Source: JAFMJV01 sp963800275
Lineage (GTDB): Bacteria > Chloroflexota > Limnocylindria > Limnocylindrales > CSP1-4
Assembly (NCBI GenBank): GCA_963800275.1
Contig: CAWDAI010000013.1
Coordinates: 1 to 64,000 of the forward strand
DNA length: 64,000 nt
Direction of reading: 5' to 3'
Shown: positions 41,996 through 50,552 of the stretch, one piece after another
How positions within the stretch are numbered: position 1 is the stretch's first letter
Layout: every line of letters starts with the position of its first letter
Notes under the pieces: model-generated
Seen by the model: the letters and a program-made list of their open reading frames with translations, nothing else
Told to the model about the DNA's origin: nothing
The model's database searches: none
Position numbers and translations under genes: made by a program

Positions 41996-43144
41996 ATGAA
42001 GGTTGCCACCGTCAAGGAGACCGCGCCGTACGAGCGTCGGGTCGCCCTCGTACCGGAGGTGGTCGGCAAGCTGACCGGCGCCGGTCACGAGGTCCTGGTC
42101 CAAACGGGCGCCGGAGACGGCGCGTCCATCCTGGACGCGGACTACACCGCGGCCGGGGCCAAGGTCGTCACGGAAGCGGCGCTCTACGCGGACGCCGACG
42201 TCGTGCTGCGCGTGCAGAAGCCCACCTTGGAGGAGGTCGGGAAGCTCCGCTCCGGCCAGGTCGTCATCGGCCTGCTGCAGCCGCTCATCGATCCCCAGAA
42301 CGCCCAGGCGCTCGCGGCCGCCGGCGTCACCGCTGTGAGCCTCGACACGTTGCCGCGAACGCTCTCGCGGGCACAGACGATGGACGCCCTCTCGTCGCAG
42401 GCCAACGTCGGCGGCTACAAGTCGGTGATCCTGGCGGCCAACGCCTACGGACGCTATTTCCCGCTGCTGACCACCGCCGCGGGCACGGCCAAGCCGGCCA
42501 ACGTGCTCATCCTCGGTGTCGGCGTGGCCGGGCTGCAGGCGATCGCCACGGCCAAGCGCCTCGGCGCGCTGGTCAAGGCCTACGACGTGCGCAGCGAGAC
42601 CCGTGAGCAGGCCGAGTCGCTCGGCGCCCAGTTCCTCAAGCTCGAGTCCGTGGTCGATGCCACCGGTGAGGGCGGGTACGCACGAGAGCTCAGCGACGAG
42701 GAGAAGGCCGCCCAGCAGGCCGAGCTCAACAAGCACATCAGCTCCATGGACGTGGTCATCACCACGGCCCAGGTGCCGGGCCGGCGTCCACCGCTGCTGG
42801 TCACCGCCGACGCGGTGCGCAACATGAAGTCCGGTTCCGTCATCGTGGACATGGCCGCGAGCGCGCTCGGCGGCAATGTCGAGCTGTCGCAGCCGGACGA
42901 CACCGTCGTCACCGAGAACGGCGTGACCATCATCGCGCCCACCAACCTGCCGGCCACCATGCCCGGCGGCGCCAGCGGCTTCTACGCGCGCAATATCAGC
43001 GCGCTGCTGACGCACTTCATCAAGGACGGGGAGATGACCTTCGACTTCGAGGACGAGATCACCGCCGGCACGGTGATCACGCACGACGGAGCCGTCGTGC
43101 ACGAGCCAACCGCCAAGCTGCTTTCCGAGGGGGGTGCCGCATGA
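41996..43144 (+). CDS. pntAA: NAD(P) transhydrogenase subunit alpha, part 1 (PntAA)
   Basis: A 382-residue NAD(H)-binding subunit (domain I). Family features: VATVKETAPYERRVALVPEV at the N-terminus, QANVGGYKSVILAANAYGRY, Rossmann motif NVLILGVGVAGLQAIATAKR, VKAYDVRSETREQ, TTAQVPGRRPPLLVT, MPGGASGFYARNISALL. No membrane part follows; it is a separate gene as in three-subunit Pnt enzymes of Rhodospirillum type. It starts at ATG 41996 after 212 bases that hold a possible -10 (TACACT, 41921-41926). It overlaps pntAB by four bases. Confidence 0.93.
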   Translation: MKVATVKETAPYERRVALVPEVVGKLTGAGHEVLVQTGAGDGASILDADYTAAGAKVVTEAALYADADVVLRVQKPTLEEVGKLRSGQVVIGLLQPLIDPQNAQALAAAGVTAVSLDTLPRTLSRAQTMDALSSQANVGGYKSVILAANAYGRYFPLLTTAAGTAKPANVLILGVGVAGLQAIATAKRLGALVKAYDVRSETREQAESLGAQFLKLESVVDATGEGGYARELSDEEKAAQQAELNKHISSMDVVITTAQVPGRRPPLLVTADAVRNMKSGSVIVDMAASALGGNVELSQPDDTVVTENGVTIIAPTNLPATMPGGASGFYARNISALLTHFIKDGEMTFDFEDEITAGTVITHDGAVVHEPTAKLLSEGGAA

Positions 43145-43461
43145 ACGGCGAGATCAGCCTCCTCGGTTCACTGGTCATCTTCATCCTCGCGGTCCTCGTC
43201 GGCTTCGAGGTCATCAGCAAGGTGCCCGCGACGCTGCATACGCCGCTCATGTCGGGTGCCAACTCGATCCACGGCATCGTGCTCATCGGCGGCATGATCA
43301 TCGCCGCCCAGGCCGACAACGTGCTGGGCTACCTGCTGGCCCTGATCGCGGTCCTCTTCGGGGCCATGAACGTGGTCGGCGGCTACGTCGTCACCGATCG
43401 CATGCTGCAGATGTTCCGCAAGAAGGCCACGCCTCCCAAGGCTGAGGGTAAGGAGGCCTAG
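43141..43461 (+). CDS. pntAB: NAD(P) transhydrogenase subunit alpha, part 2 (PntAB)
   Basis: A 106-residue membrane subunit: three or four helices (LLGSLVIFILAVLVGFEVIS, GIVLIGGMIIAAQADNVLGY, LLALIAVLFGAMNVVGGYVV) and the loop KVPATLHTPLMSGANSIHG, which is strongly conserved in PntA domain II. It forms the proton channel together with PntB. It sits between overlapping pntAA and pntB (two bases apart). Confidence 0.93.
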   Translation: MNGEISLLGSLVIFILAVLVGFEVISKVPATLHTPLMSGANSIHGIVLIGGMIIAAQADNVLGYLLALIAVLFGAMNVVGGYVVTDRMLQMFRKKATPPKAEGKEA

Positions 43462-43463
43462 GG

Positions 43464-44939
43464 GTGGACCAGGGAACGCTTACCACGCTCTTCGTCATCA
43501 TCGGTGCGCTGGCCGCCGCGAGCTTCGTCATCGGCCTGCACTTCATGAACAGCCCCGCCACCGCGCGGAACGGCAACCTCATCTCGGCCGTGGGCATGAC
43601 CGTGGCCGTCATCACCACCTTCGTCTACCTGCTCCTGAGCGAGTGTCCGCAGGAGTCCTGCGCGGTCGGCGGCCTGTCGGCCCCGGCCCTGATCATCATC
43701 ATCGGCGGCTTCGCGGTCGGTGGCGCGGCCGGCCTGGTCCTCGCCCGTCGCGTGGCCATGACCGCCATGCCCCAGCTGGTCTCGCTGTTCAACGCGGTCG
43801 GCGGCGGGGCCGCGGCCATCGTGGCCATCTTCGACTACCTGCACATCGTGGGCGGCCCCGACGAAACGGTCTCGACCACCATCTTCGTCATCCTCGGCGT
43901 GCTCATCGGCTCGGTGACCTTCAGCGGCTCGATCATCGCCTCGGGCAAGCTGCAGGGGCTCATCAGGGGCCAGCCCATCCCCGTGCCCGGTGGCATCTAC
44001 ACCACCATCGGCCTGGGCCTGGTCGCGCTCGTGACCACGATCCTGCTGGTCATCGGCGCCGGCGAGTCGCCCGTGCTGGACCTCGGCAGCGCGGTCAAGA
44101 CGATCCTGCTGCTGGTCCTGCTCGGCGCTTCGCTGACCTTCGGCGTGACCATGGTGCTGCCCATCGGCGGCGCCGACATGCCGGTCGTCATCAGCCTGCT
44201 CAACAGCTTCACCGGCACGGCCGCGGCCATGTCCGGCTTCGTGCTCGACTCGCCGCTGCTCATCATCGCCGGCGCGCTGGTCGGTGCCGCGGGCGGCATC
44301 CTGACCAAGCTCATGGCCGACGCCATGAACCGCTCGCTGCTCAACATCATGATCGGCGGGTTCGGCGGTGCCGAAGGCACCCAGGCCGATCCCACCGCGA
44401 CCGGCGGCTCCGTGCGCGAGGTCGGCGTCGATGACGCGGCCATCCAGCTGGCCTATGCCGAGAACGTCATCATCGTGCCCGGCTACGGCCTGGCCGTGGC
44501 GCAGGCGCAGCACGCCGTGCGCGAGCTCGGGGACATCCTCGAGGAGCGCGGCGTGAGGGTGAGCTACGCCATCCACCCCGTGGCGGGACGCATGCCCGGT
44601 CACATGAACGTGCTGCTGGCGGAGGCCAACGTGCCCTACCCGCAGCTCAAGGAGATGGAGGACATCAACCCCGAGTTCAACCGCTGTGACGTGGCCCTGG
44701 TCATCGGCGCCAACGACGTCACCAACCCGGTCGCTCGGACCGACCCGTCCTCGCCCATCTACGGCATGCCCATCCTCGATGTCGATCACGCCAAGTCCAT
44801 CGTCGTCATCAAGCGCTCGATGGGTCGCGGCTATGCCGGTATCGACAACAGCCTCTACACCGACCCCAAGACGGGCATGCTCTTCGCCGACGCGAAGGCC
44901 GGCCTGGAGAGCCTCATCGCGGCGGTCAAGGAGCTGTAG
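43464..44939 (+). CDS. pntB: NAD(P) transhydrogenase subunit beta (PntB)
   Basis: A 491-residue subunit. About nine membrane helices occupy residues 1-270, with VSLFNAVGGGAAAIVAI and LLNSFTGTAAAMSGF typical of domain II. The NADP(H)-binding domain III covers residues 310-491: NVIIVPGYGLAVAQAQHAVR, YAIHPVAGRMPGHMNVLLAE, VALVIGANDVTNP, and IVVIKRSMGRGYAGIDNSLY. It starts at a GTG. Together the three subunits couple hydride transfer between NADH and NADP+ to proton movement. A perfect terminator lies 48 bases downstream. Confidence 0.94.
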   Translation: MDQGTLTTLFVIIGALAAASFVIGLHFMNSPATARNGNLISAVGMTVAVITTFVYLLLSECPQESCAVGGLSAPALIIIIGGFAVGGAAGLVLARRVAMTAMPQLVSLFNAVGGGAAAIVAIFDYLHIVGGPDETVSTTIFVILGVLIGSVTFSGSIIASGKLQGLIRGQPIPVPGGIYTTIGLGLVALVTTILLVIGAGESPVLDLGSAVKTILLLVLLGASLTFGVTMVLPIGGADMPVVISLLNSFTGTAAAMSGFVLDSPLLIIAGALVGAAGGILTKLMADAMNRSLLNIMIGGFGGAEGTQADPTATGGSVREVGVDDAAIQLAYAENVIIVPGYGLAVAQAQHAVRELGDILEERGVRVSYAIHPVAGRMPGHMNVLLAEANVPYPQLKEMEDINPEFNRCDVALVIGANDVTNPVARTDPSSPIYGMPILDVDHAKSIVVIKRSMGRGYAGIDNSLYTDPKTGMLFADAKAGLESLIAAVKEL

Positions 44940-44947
44940 CAGCAGCC

Positions 44948-45041
44948 GCAAGGCCGGCGGCAGCGCGCCGCCGAACCCGCCTCATCAGCAAGACCCCCGG
45001 TCATCTCGACCGGGGGTCTTGCTCGTATCGACGCAGGTCGC
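44948..45041. terminator. rho-independent-like terminator within a 94-bp duplicated block (copy 1)
   Basis: GCAAGACCCCCGGTC (44988-45002) pairs perfectly over 15 bp with GACCGGGGGTCTTGC (45008-45022) around ATCTC, just after pntB. The whole block 44948-45041 recurs at 45673-45766 with two mismatches. No long T-run follows. Confidence 0.8.
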
Positions 45042-45163
45042 CGGGCCGGCGGGTGTCATGGATGGACCAGCCAGCTTGCCCACGTCCCGGACGCTCAGAT
45101 GTCTGTGGGGCGAGTCACCCAGTGGCCCTCCGCGCCGCCGCGTGGTACATGGCGCCAAGCGCT

Positions 45164-45406
45164 GCCAGCGTGGGGTGCATGGCGCCGCCAGCGTGGTGCA
45201 TGGCGCCAAACGCTGCCAGCGTGGTGCCGAGCGCTGCCAGCGTGGTGCCGAGCTTTGCCAGCGTGGTGCCGAGCTTTGCCAGCGTGGGGTGCCGAGCTTT
45301 GCCGAGCGCCGCCAGCGTGGTGCCGAGCGCTGCCTGCGTGGAGCCGAGCTTTGCCAGCGTGGTGCATGGCGTCGCCAGCGTGGGGTGCCGAGCTTTGCCA
45401 GCGTGG
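45164..45406. repeat. second 21-bp minisatellite in an 850-base gap
   Basis: Between pntB and the WYL gene (44940-45788) I see no gene. Eleven GCCAGCGTGG cores (one GCCTGCGTGG) occur, starting at 45164, 45187, 45215, 45236, 45257, 45278, 45311, 45332, 45353, 45374 and 45397. The predominant spacing is 21 bp (unit TGCCGAGCGCTGCCAGCGTG plus G). Spacings of 23 and 28 break the reading frame, so this array is not a coding repeat. A further short repeat of GACAACACGAC lies at about 45590-45665. Open frames crossing the array on both strands are by-products of its composition. Confidence 0.8.
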
Positions 45407-45672
45407 TTAGTGGCGCCGCCCTTGCTGCGTCTCGCGGAGGACGCCACTCGGCCGCGGACACGAGCTGGGACCCTTCGAGCCGGCGAGCCGTTGGTTATCC
45501 GTCCCAACCCGAGCGCCAGTCGACGCGGGAACCGGCTGTCAGCGGGTGCGATCCGCGGCAGCGCGGTCGACTGGCGCCGTTGATGAGACGCCTGACAACA
45601 CGACGACTGACAACGCGATGGGCAGAAGGACAAGTGACAACACGACGAGCGACAACACGACCTGTGACAGCA

Positions 45673-45766
45673 GCAAGGCCGGTGGCAGCGCGCCGCCGAA
45701 CCCGCCTCATCAGCAAGACCCCCGGTCATCTCGACGGGGGGTCTTGCTCGTATCGACGCAGGTCGC
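45673..45766. terminator. duplicated terminator block (copy 2)
   Basis: This block is 94 bp long, differing from 44948-45041 at two positions: a GGCGG/GGTGG difference and one C-to-G change that puts a single mismatch in the hairpin stem. It lies 22 bases beyond the 3' end of the minus-strand WYL gene, so it can terminate that gene. The two copies enclose the 631-base minisatellite region in direct orientation. Confidence 0.8.
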
Positions 45767-45788
45767 TTGGACGCCCGCTGGCGGCAGC

Positions 45789-46808
45789 TCAGGCGCCAGG
45801 TCCCGGCCTGCCGGGCTCGTCGTAGCGGGCGGCCGCCCGCGCGTGCTGCTCGCGTACCCACTCGCGCAGCTCGGAGGGCTCCAGCACCTGCGCATCCGCG
45901 CCCCAGCCGAGCACCCACGAGCGGATCTCCAGCAGGCCCGAAACGCGCGCCCGCCAGAGGAGCGAGCCGTCGTCCTCCAGCTCCTCGACCTGGCTCGCGT
46001 GCCAGCGGGTCTCGTGGACGCGCTGGGTGACCGCAGGATCGAAGCGGATGACGACCTCGACCGGGGCGGCGTCGCTGATCACGTCCCAGGCGGCCAGCAT
46101 CTCCGCGGCCACCGACTCGCCGGGCGGCTCGAACGTCTCCGGTGTGACCGAGATGGAGGCGATGCGCTCCACCTTGAAGGTGCGGCGATCGGCTCGTTCC
46201 TCGTCCCAGCCGATGACGTAGAGCGCCCGCGACAGGGCCGAGGGCTCGATGGCGTAGGGATGGAGCCGGACCCGGCGCATGGGGCGGCTGGCATCGTACA
46301 CGCTCGGGTCGTAGTCGAGCTCCACCACGCGCCGCTCGGCCAGCGCCACCGTGAGGCCTCGCAGTACGCGCGTGAAGTCCTCATTGGGCGGCGTGTCGGC
46401 GAAGGCGTCGGCCGTCTCGCGGAGCTGCTCCGCGATGACCGGCGGCAGCACCTGGGCCAGCTTCACCAGGACGCCGATGATCTCCGTGTCGAGCTCATCG
46501 GTGGCCTTGGTCAGCAGGCGCGCCGCGAGATAGAAGGCCATGGCCTCGGGCAACGTCAGCGCCAGCGGCGGCAGGAACGCATCAGCCGCCAGCCCGTACT
46601 TGCCCTTCTCGTTCCAGATGGGCAGGCCGCCGTCGAGGTCCATGCCCTCGAGGTCCCGGTAGATGGTGCGCTTGGACACGCCGATCTGGTCGGCCAGGGC
46701 CTGGGCGCTGATTCCGGCCTCGCCGTGGGCGTGCAGCACCGTGGCGATCTTGAGGTAGCGCGCAGCCCGGTCCCACTTCGTCCCGCCGCGTTCGTCGAAG
46801 GTGCTCAT
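45789..46808 (-). CDS. WYL-domain, YafY-type helix-turn-helix regulator
   Basis: A 339-residue regulator. The N-terminal winged helix is at about residues 14-70 (LKIATVLHAHGEAGISAQAL, ADQIGVSKRTIYRDLEGM). The WYL domain (about 150-230) contains RRVVELDYDPSVYDASRPMR and VRLHPYAIEPSALSRALYVI, where LYVIGWDEE replaces the usual WYL..w. A C-terminal WCX extension (about 240-325) completes it. WYL domains often sense nucleic acids or nucleotides. GAGGAG precedes the ATG, with TACAGT (minus strand, 46819-46824) as a possible -10. It follows the membrane-protein gene by six bases on the same strand. Confidence 0.85.
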   Translation of the reverse strand: MSTFDERGGTKWDRAARYLKIATVLHAHGEAGISAQALADQIGVSKRTIYRDLEGMDLDGGLPIWNEKGKYGLAADAFLPPLALTLPEAMAFYLAARLLTKATDELDTEIIGVLVKLAQVLPPVIAEQLRETADAFADTPPNEDFTRVLRGLTVALAERRVVELDYDPSVYDASRPMRRVRLHPYAIEPSALSRALYVIGWDEERADRRTFKVERIASISVTPETFEPPGESVAAEMLAAWDVISDAAPVEVVIRFDPAVTQRVHETRWHASQVEELEDDGSLLWRARVSGLLEIRSWVLGWGADAQVLEPSELREWVREQHARAAARYDEPGRPGPGA

Positions 46809-46814
46809 GTCTCC

Positions 46815-48254
46815 TCAGACTGTAGCGCCGATGCCTGGGGCGAAGGGGCGACCGCTGGCGAAGGGCTGGCCGATGGCGGAGGCGTGGGCGATGCCACCGG
46901 CGCCGTCAGCGGCACGATCGATGGCGCCGCTGCCGATGAGCGTGCTGCTGCCGCCGCCGCCGACGAGCGCCGCCGCCGCCGCTGAGCGCGCTGCTGCCGC
47001 CGCCGCTGAGCGCGCCGCTGCTGCCATCGCGCCATCTCGGTCGGTGGCGGAGAGCTCCGCGCCCAGGACCACGCGTACGCCCTCGGCATCCCATGGTGTC
47101 TCGGCGCGCGAGCCGGAGACCTCCACCGTGGCCCGGCCCAGCTGGCCATCGGCGAAGACCCACCAGTCGAGCTCGCCGCGCCAGCGGGGGATGGCCGAGC
47201 CGGGGTCCTCCGAGCTGTCGTAGAGCAGCCAGCGCAGCGGCAGGAACGCGTGCAGCGCGGTGTCACCGTCGATGAAGGTGCGGCAGTGGCGCGCACGGGC
47301 GCCTTCGATGTGGTCGATGCCCAGGTCCTCGGCCACGATCGCGCCGCGGGGAGCGGAAGCGACCGCGTAGGGCGGTCCGTCCAGCGTCAGGCCCTGCGTT
47401 CCGAGCAGGTCGTACGGGTCCGGCTCGGTCCGTTGCCAGGTCGATCCGGGTGCGGCCTGGTCGTCATTGAGGTCGTTGCGCCAGGCCAGCCGGCCGACGC
47501 GGCGATAGGCCGACCCACCCTCGCCGTCTGGTCCGCTCCACGAACCGCTCCAAGCCTCATCGAGGCCGTTCCGCTGCCCTTCCAGACGGGCCGTCCCGCG
47601 CACCTCGGTATCGAGGCTGGAGATGGCGGTGACGACGATGTGGGCATTGGGGCCGAGCGCCAACTGCTCGTCGCAATAGGGTGGCTCGAGGTCGGGATCG
47701 GTCGGCCCGTAGCGTGAGCTGGCGGGCTCCTCCTGGCGCAGGTCGTGTTCGTTGACCGCGGCCACCAGGAGGAAGGCTGCGCCGGCGACCACGGTCAGCA
47801 GCCCCGCCACGAGCGCGGCCAGCCACGTCGCACGCCGTTCGAGCGAGCGCACCCCGCGGCGCCGGTGGATGAGCCCGACGATGCTGAAGAAGGAGCTGAA
47901 GTAGAGCGCGATGACGATGGCGTAGACGGTCTCCGCCGAGGGCAGCAGGCTCTGGGGGCCATCGCTCGCGAGAGTGGAGGCGAGGTTATACAGCAGCGGG
48001 GTGGTGAAGAGCATGGCCGTGATCCAGACCCAGGCGAGCGCGACCCGAGCGCGACCCTGCCTGGTGCGAGGCGGCCAGATGACGCCCGCGTCGGCGATCA
48101 CGACGGGCACGAAACAGGCCAGGGCCACGACGATGTCCACGGGGCCGCCGGGACGGAAGGCGTTGGCGATGACGATGGCGGTGACCGCCCACATGGCCGT
48201 CAGCACGACGGCCAGCAGGCGCATGGTGCGGCGATCGTCAGGGTGCTTGGCCAT
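46815..48254 (-). CDS. membrane protein of unknown function with Ala-rich tail
   Basis: A 479-residue protein. Four or five membrane helices lie within residues 10-175 (LLAVVLTAMWAVTAIVIAN, IVVALACFVPVVIADAGVIW, VYAIVIALYFSSFFSIVGLI, LAALVAGLLTVVAGAAFLLV). An outer or inner domain of about 230 residues with many Trp and Asp follows, and a low-complexity Ala/Gly tail closes it (about 405-479). No family is recognised. The tail is coded by repeated GCCGCC-type codons, a site prone to slippage. It is the first gene of the operon with the WYL regulator. Confidence 0.65.
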   Translation of the reverse strand: MAKHPDDRRTMRLLAVVLTAMWAVTAIVIANAFRPGGPVDIVVALACFVPVVIADAGVIWPPRTRQGRARVALAWVWITAMLFTTPLLYNLASTLASDGPQSLLPSAETVYAIVIALYFSSFFSIVGLIHRRRGVRSLERRATWLAALVAGLLTVVAGAAFLLVAAVNEHDLRQEEPASSRYGPTDPDLEPPYCDEQLALGPNAHIVVTAISSLDTEVRGTARLEGQRNGLDEAWSGSWSGPDGEGGSAYRRVGRLAWRNDLNDDQAAPGSTWQRTEPDPYDLLGTQGLTLDGPPYAVASAPRGAIVAEDLGIDHIEGARARHCRTFIDGDTALHAFLPLRWLLYDSSEDPGSAIPRWRGELDWWVFADGQLGRATVEVSGSRAETPWDAEGVRVVLGAELSATDRDGAMAAAARSAAAAAARSAAAAALVGGGGSSTLIGSGAIDRAADGAGGIAHASAIGQPFASGRPFAPGIGATV

Positions 48255-48278
48255 CGGGAAGGCAGCATACCGCCGCTT

Positions 48279-48319
48279 CGGTCCTGACCGGGCGCTGCGG
48301 TCCTGACCGGGCGTACCAT
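48279..48319 (+). promoter_or_regulatory. tandem 16-bp operator-like repeats next to a -10 box
   Basis: CGGTCCTGACCGGGCG occurs at 48279-48294 and 48298-48313 (19-bp period). TACCAT (48314-48319) follows at once and ends seven bases before the ATG at 48327. The repeats fill the intergenic space of two divergent genes and could control both. Confidence 0.5.
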
Positions 48320-48326
48320 CGAGGCC

Positions 48327-49352
48327 ATGGCACGCACCTACGGCGATACCGTCACCACGCCGGCCGCGGCCGGGTCCAGCAGCCGGCTCCACCCGCCCTT
48401 CGTGAGCCTGCTCAGCGACTTCGGCGATCGCGACCCCTCTGCCGGCATCATGCGCGCGGTCGTGTCACGCATCTGCCCCACGGCCCGCATCGTGGATATC
48501 TCGCACGGGATCGACAAGTTCTCCGTGCGCGACGGCGCACTTCTGCTGTGGAGCGCAGCGCCCTACCTGCCGGTCGGCGCGCACGTGGCGGTGGTCGACC
48601 CCGGGGTGGGCACGGCTCGCGCAGGCATCGCCATCCGTACCTCGCGCGGCGACTACCTCGTGGGACCGGACAACGGGCTGCTCATGCCCGCTGCCGCACG
48701 CCTCGGCGGGATCACCGCGGCCCATTCGCTCGAAGAGCCGCGCTATGCCCTCCCGGACGTGAGCAGCTCATTCCACGGTCGCGACGTCTTCGCGCCGGCT
48801 GGTGCACATCTCGCCGCCGGTATCGCCATCGAGGACCTGGGCCGGGCGATCGATCCCCGGCAGCTGGTGGAGCTGGAGTGGCCACGACCGGAGATCCGGC
48901 CCGACCATCTTCGGACGCAGGCCATCTACCTGGACTCCTTCGGCAACGTGAAGCTCTCCGCCCTCACCGACGACCTGGAGGCGGCACTGCCCGGCGCGCG
49001 CTTCGGGGATCGCCTGCTGCTGCGCGCGGGTTCCACGGCCGGCGACCGCATCGTGACCTTCGCGCGCACGTTCGGCGATGTGCCCCAGGGTTCGCCACTG
49101 GTCACGGCCGACTCGTACGGTCGAGTGGCGCTCTCGGTGCACCAGGGTTCGGCCGTGCAGGAGTTCGGCATCGAGCTCGACTCGGTCATCGACATCGGCC
49201 GCCAGGTCGCTCCGCCGCCGCCCCCGCCGCGCGAGCCCGCGCGAGCCCCGGCGCCGCGACCGCCGGCTCCACCTCGACCGCCGGCTCCGCCCTGGCCGCC
49301 GACGGGACCGCGCCCCGAGCGGCCGACCCTCGCGGTCAGGCGCGCCGGGTGA
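48327..49352 (+). CDS. SAM hydroxide adenosyltransferase/hydrolase (DUF62 family)
   Basis: A 341-residue protein. The DUF62 fold is clear: PPFVSLLSDFGDRDPSAGIM, ARIVDISHGIDKFSVRDGAL, GAHVAVVDPGVGTARAGIAI, RGDYLVGPDNGLLMPAA, SSFHGRDVFAPAGAHLAAG, and IYLDSFGNVKLSAL. The conserved Asp and His residues bind SAM, which members hydrolyse to adenosine and methionine. The last 45 residues are an unusual proline/alanine/arginine-rich tail. The ATG at 48327 is supported by the adjacent -10. The 3' end overlaps the convergent small membrane-protein gene. Confidence 0.87.
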   Translation: MARTYGDTVTTPAAAGSSSRLHPPFVSLLSDFGDRDPSAGIMRAVVSRICPTARIVDISHGIDKFSVRDGALLLWSAAPYLPVGAHVAVVDPGVGTARAGIAIRTSRGDYLVGPDNGLLMPAAARLGGITAAHSLEEPRYALPDVSSSFHGRDVFAPAGAHLAAGIAIEDLGRAIDPRQLVELEWPRPEIRPDHLRTQAIYLDSFGNVKLSALTDDLEAALPGARFGDRLLLRAGSTAGDRIVTFARTFGDVPQGSPLVTADSYGRVALSVHQGSAVQEFGIELDSVIDIGRQVAPPPPPPREPARAPAPRPPAPPRPPAPPWPPTGPRPERPTLAVRRAG

Positions 49353-49596
49353 GGCGCAGCAGCACAGCGGTCACGAGCGCGGTGGCGAGGCCGAGCAGCA
49401 CCACCGCACCCAGGATGAGGAGGGGATTGCCCACGAGCCCGGGTCCGGCGCCTTCCGAGCGCAGGTCGCCGGCGGCCAGGAGGGCCTGGGCCGTGGGCGC
49501 GGCAGTCGGGTCTGCCGCTACCGCGGTGACCCCCGCCAGGATCACGGCTGACAGCGCGAGAGCCAGCACGGGCACCAGTCGTCGAAGGTCGGTCAT
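49336..49596 (-). CDS. small secreted or membrane protein, 86 aa
   Basis: An N-terminal signal or anchor (LVPVLALALSAVILAGVTAV) is followed by an Ala/Pro-rich stretch and a C-terminal membrane helix (LLILGAVVLLGLATALVTAV) ending in basic residues. No family is recognised. It overlaps the upstream GIDE-like gene by four bases, so the two form an operon and probably act together in the membrane. Confidence 0.6.
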   Translation of the reverse strand: MTDLRRLVPVLALALSAVILAGVTAVAADPTAAPTAQALLAAGDLRSEGAGPGLVGNPLLILGAVVLLGLATALVTAVLLRLTRRA

Positions 49597-50318
49597 CGCC
49601 CCAGCAGCAGCGCGAGCAGGCCGAGGAAGATGCAGATCGGGGCTGCCGCCAGGGCACCGGTCGCGAGCAAGAGCTCGCGGCGCCCGTCGGCCGCGAGCAC
49701 ACGCATGGCCTCGTCCTGGTCCAGCGTCGTCAGCAACAGCGGCCGGCCCAGCCCCGGTCCCAGCACGAGCGTCTCATCCGGGCCCCGGCGGGGCACGCCT
49801 GCGGCGGTCGCGTGGTCGACCGCCGAGATCTGCTCCACCAGCAGTCGCACGGGGGTATCGGGTGGCAGCTCCGGCAGCGGGCCGGTCCGCATCGCGTCCT
49901 CGGTCAGGTCCGCGGCGACGCCCTCCGAGTGGCGGGGCATGACCACCAGCCCGTCGCCCAGGGCGTCGGCATCGATGTTCACCTTGCGCCCTTGCTCACT
50001 GAGCCGGAAGGGCACAGCCAGGCGCTCGTCGTCGAAGGTCTGCCAGGCCCGCCCGGCGCGTCGTTGCAACCGCCGTCGGCGGTAGACGAGCGGCAGGCCG
50101 TTCTCGGCCGGGAACTCCTCGTCGCTGTCGATGCGCCCGTGGAGCCGGACGTAGCTGACCTCGCCGGCCTCGGCCAGGGCGGCTGCCTCTGCGAGCGTTC
50201 GCGGTGGCGCCGCCGCCAGCAACCGGCCCACGCGCCAGGCCGCGCCGCGTCGTCGGAGCAGGAGCCAGCCACCGATCCCGAGCAGGAGACCGAGGAGGAT
50301 GAGGGCGGGGCCGATCAC
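49593..50318 (-). CDS. GIDE-domain-like membrane protein
   Basis: A 241-residue protein: an N-terminal membrane helix (ALILLGLLLGIGGWLLLRRR), a GIDE-like region (about 35-200: SYVRLHGRIDSDEEFPAENG, LPLVYRRRRLQRR), and a C-terminal helix (ATGALAAAPICIFLGLLALL). GIDE domains occur in mitochondrial MUL1 and many bacterial membrane proteins without a RING finger; the bacterial function is unknown. The start is a GTG at 50318. The 234 bases upstream (50319-50552) hold no gene. Confidence 0.6.
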   Translation of the reverse strand: MIGPALILLGLLLGIGGWLLLRRRGAAWRVGRLLAAAPPRTLAEAAALAEAGEVSYVRLHGRIDSDEEFPAENGLPLVYRRRRLQRRAGRAWQTFDDERLAVPFRLSEQGRKVNIDADALGDGLVVMPRHSEGVAADLTEDAMRTGPLPELPPDTPVRLLVEQISAVDHATAAGVPRRGPDETLVLGPGLGRPLLLTTLDQDEAMRVLAADGRRELLLATGALAAAPICIFLGLLALLLGR

Positions 50319-50552
50319 GCTGCGATCACCGCGCCCGCGGCGCCGGGCAGGCAACGACCCGAAGGAACCTTCCGCGCGACGTGGGCCGTGATGTCATCGT
50401 GGCCGTTAGTCGGTTCCAGGGCCCCTCCGGGTCGAGCCGACCGTAGGCCTGAGGTAGTGCGGAGGTCAACGGTACCGATGGCGGATGTGGTGTCCGGGTG
50501 CACCGTCCTATCCACCGTTCGTCCACAACCGAGACGGATGCCAGCGGCGACC

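Noticed and set aside
45053..45583. Several open frames across the second minisatellite on both strands
   Set aside because: They are artefacts of repeat composition; unit lengths of 23 and 28 break any common frame.
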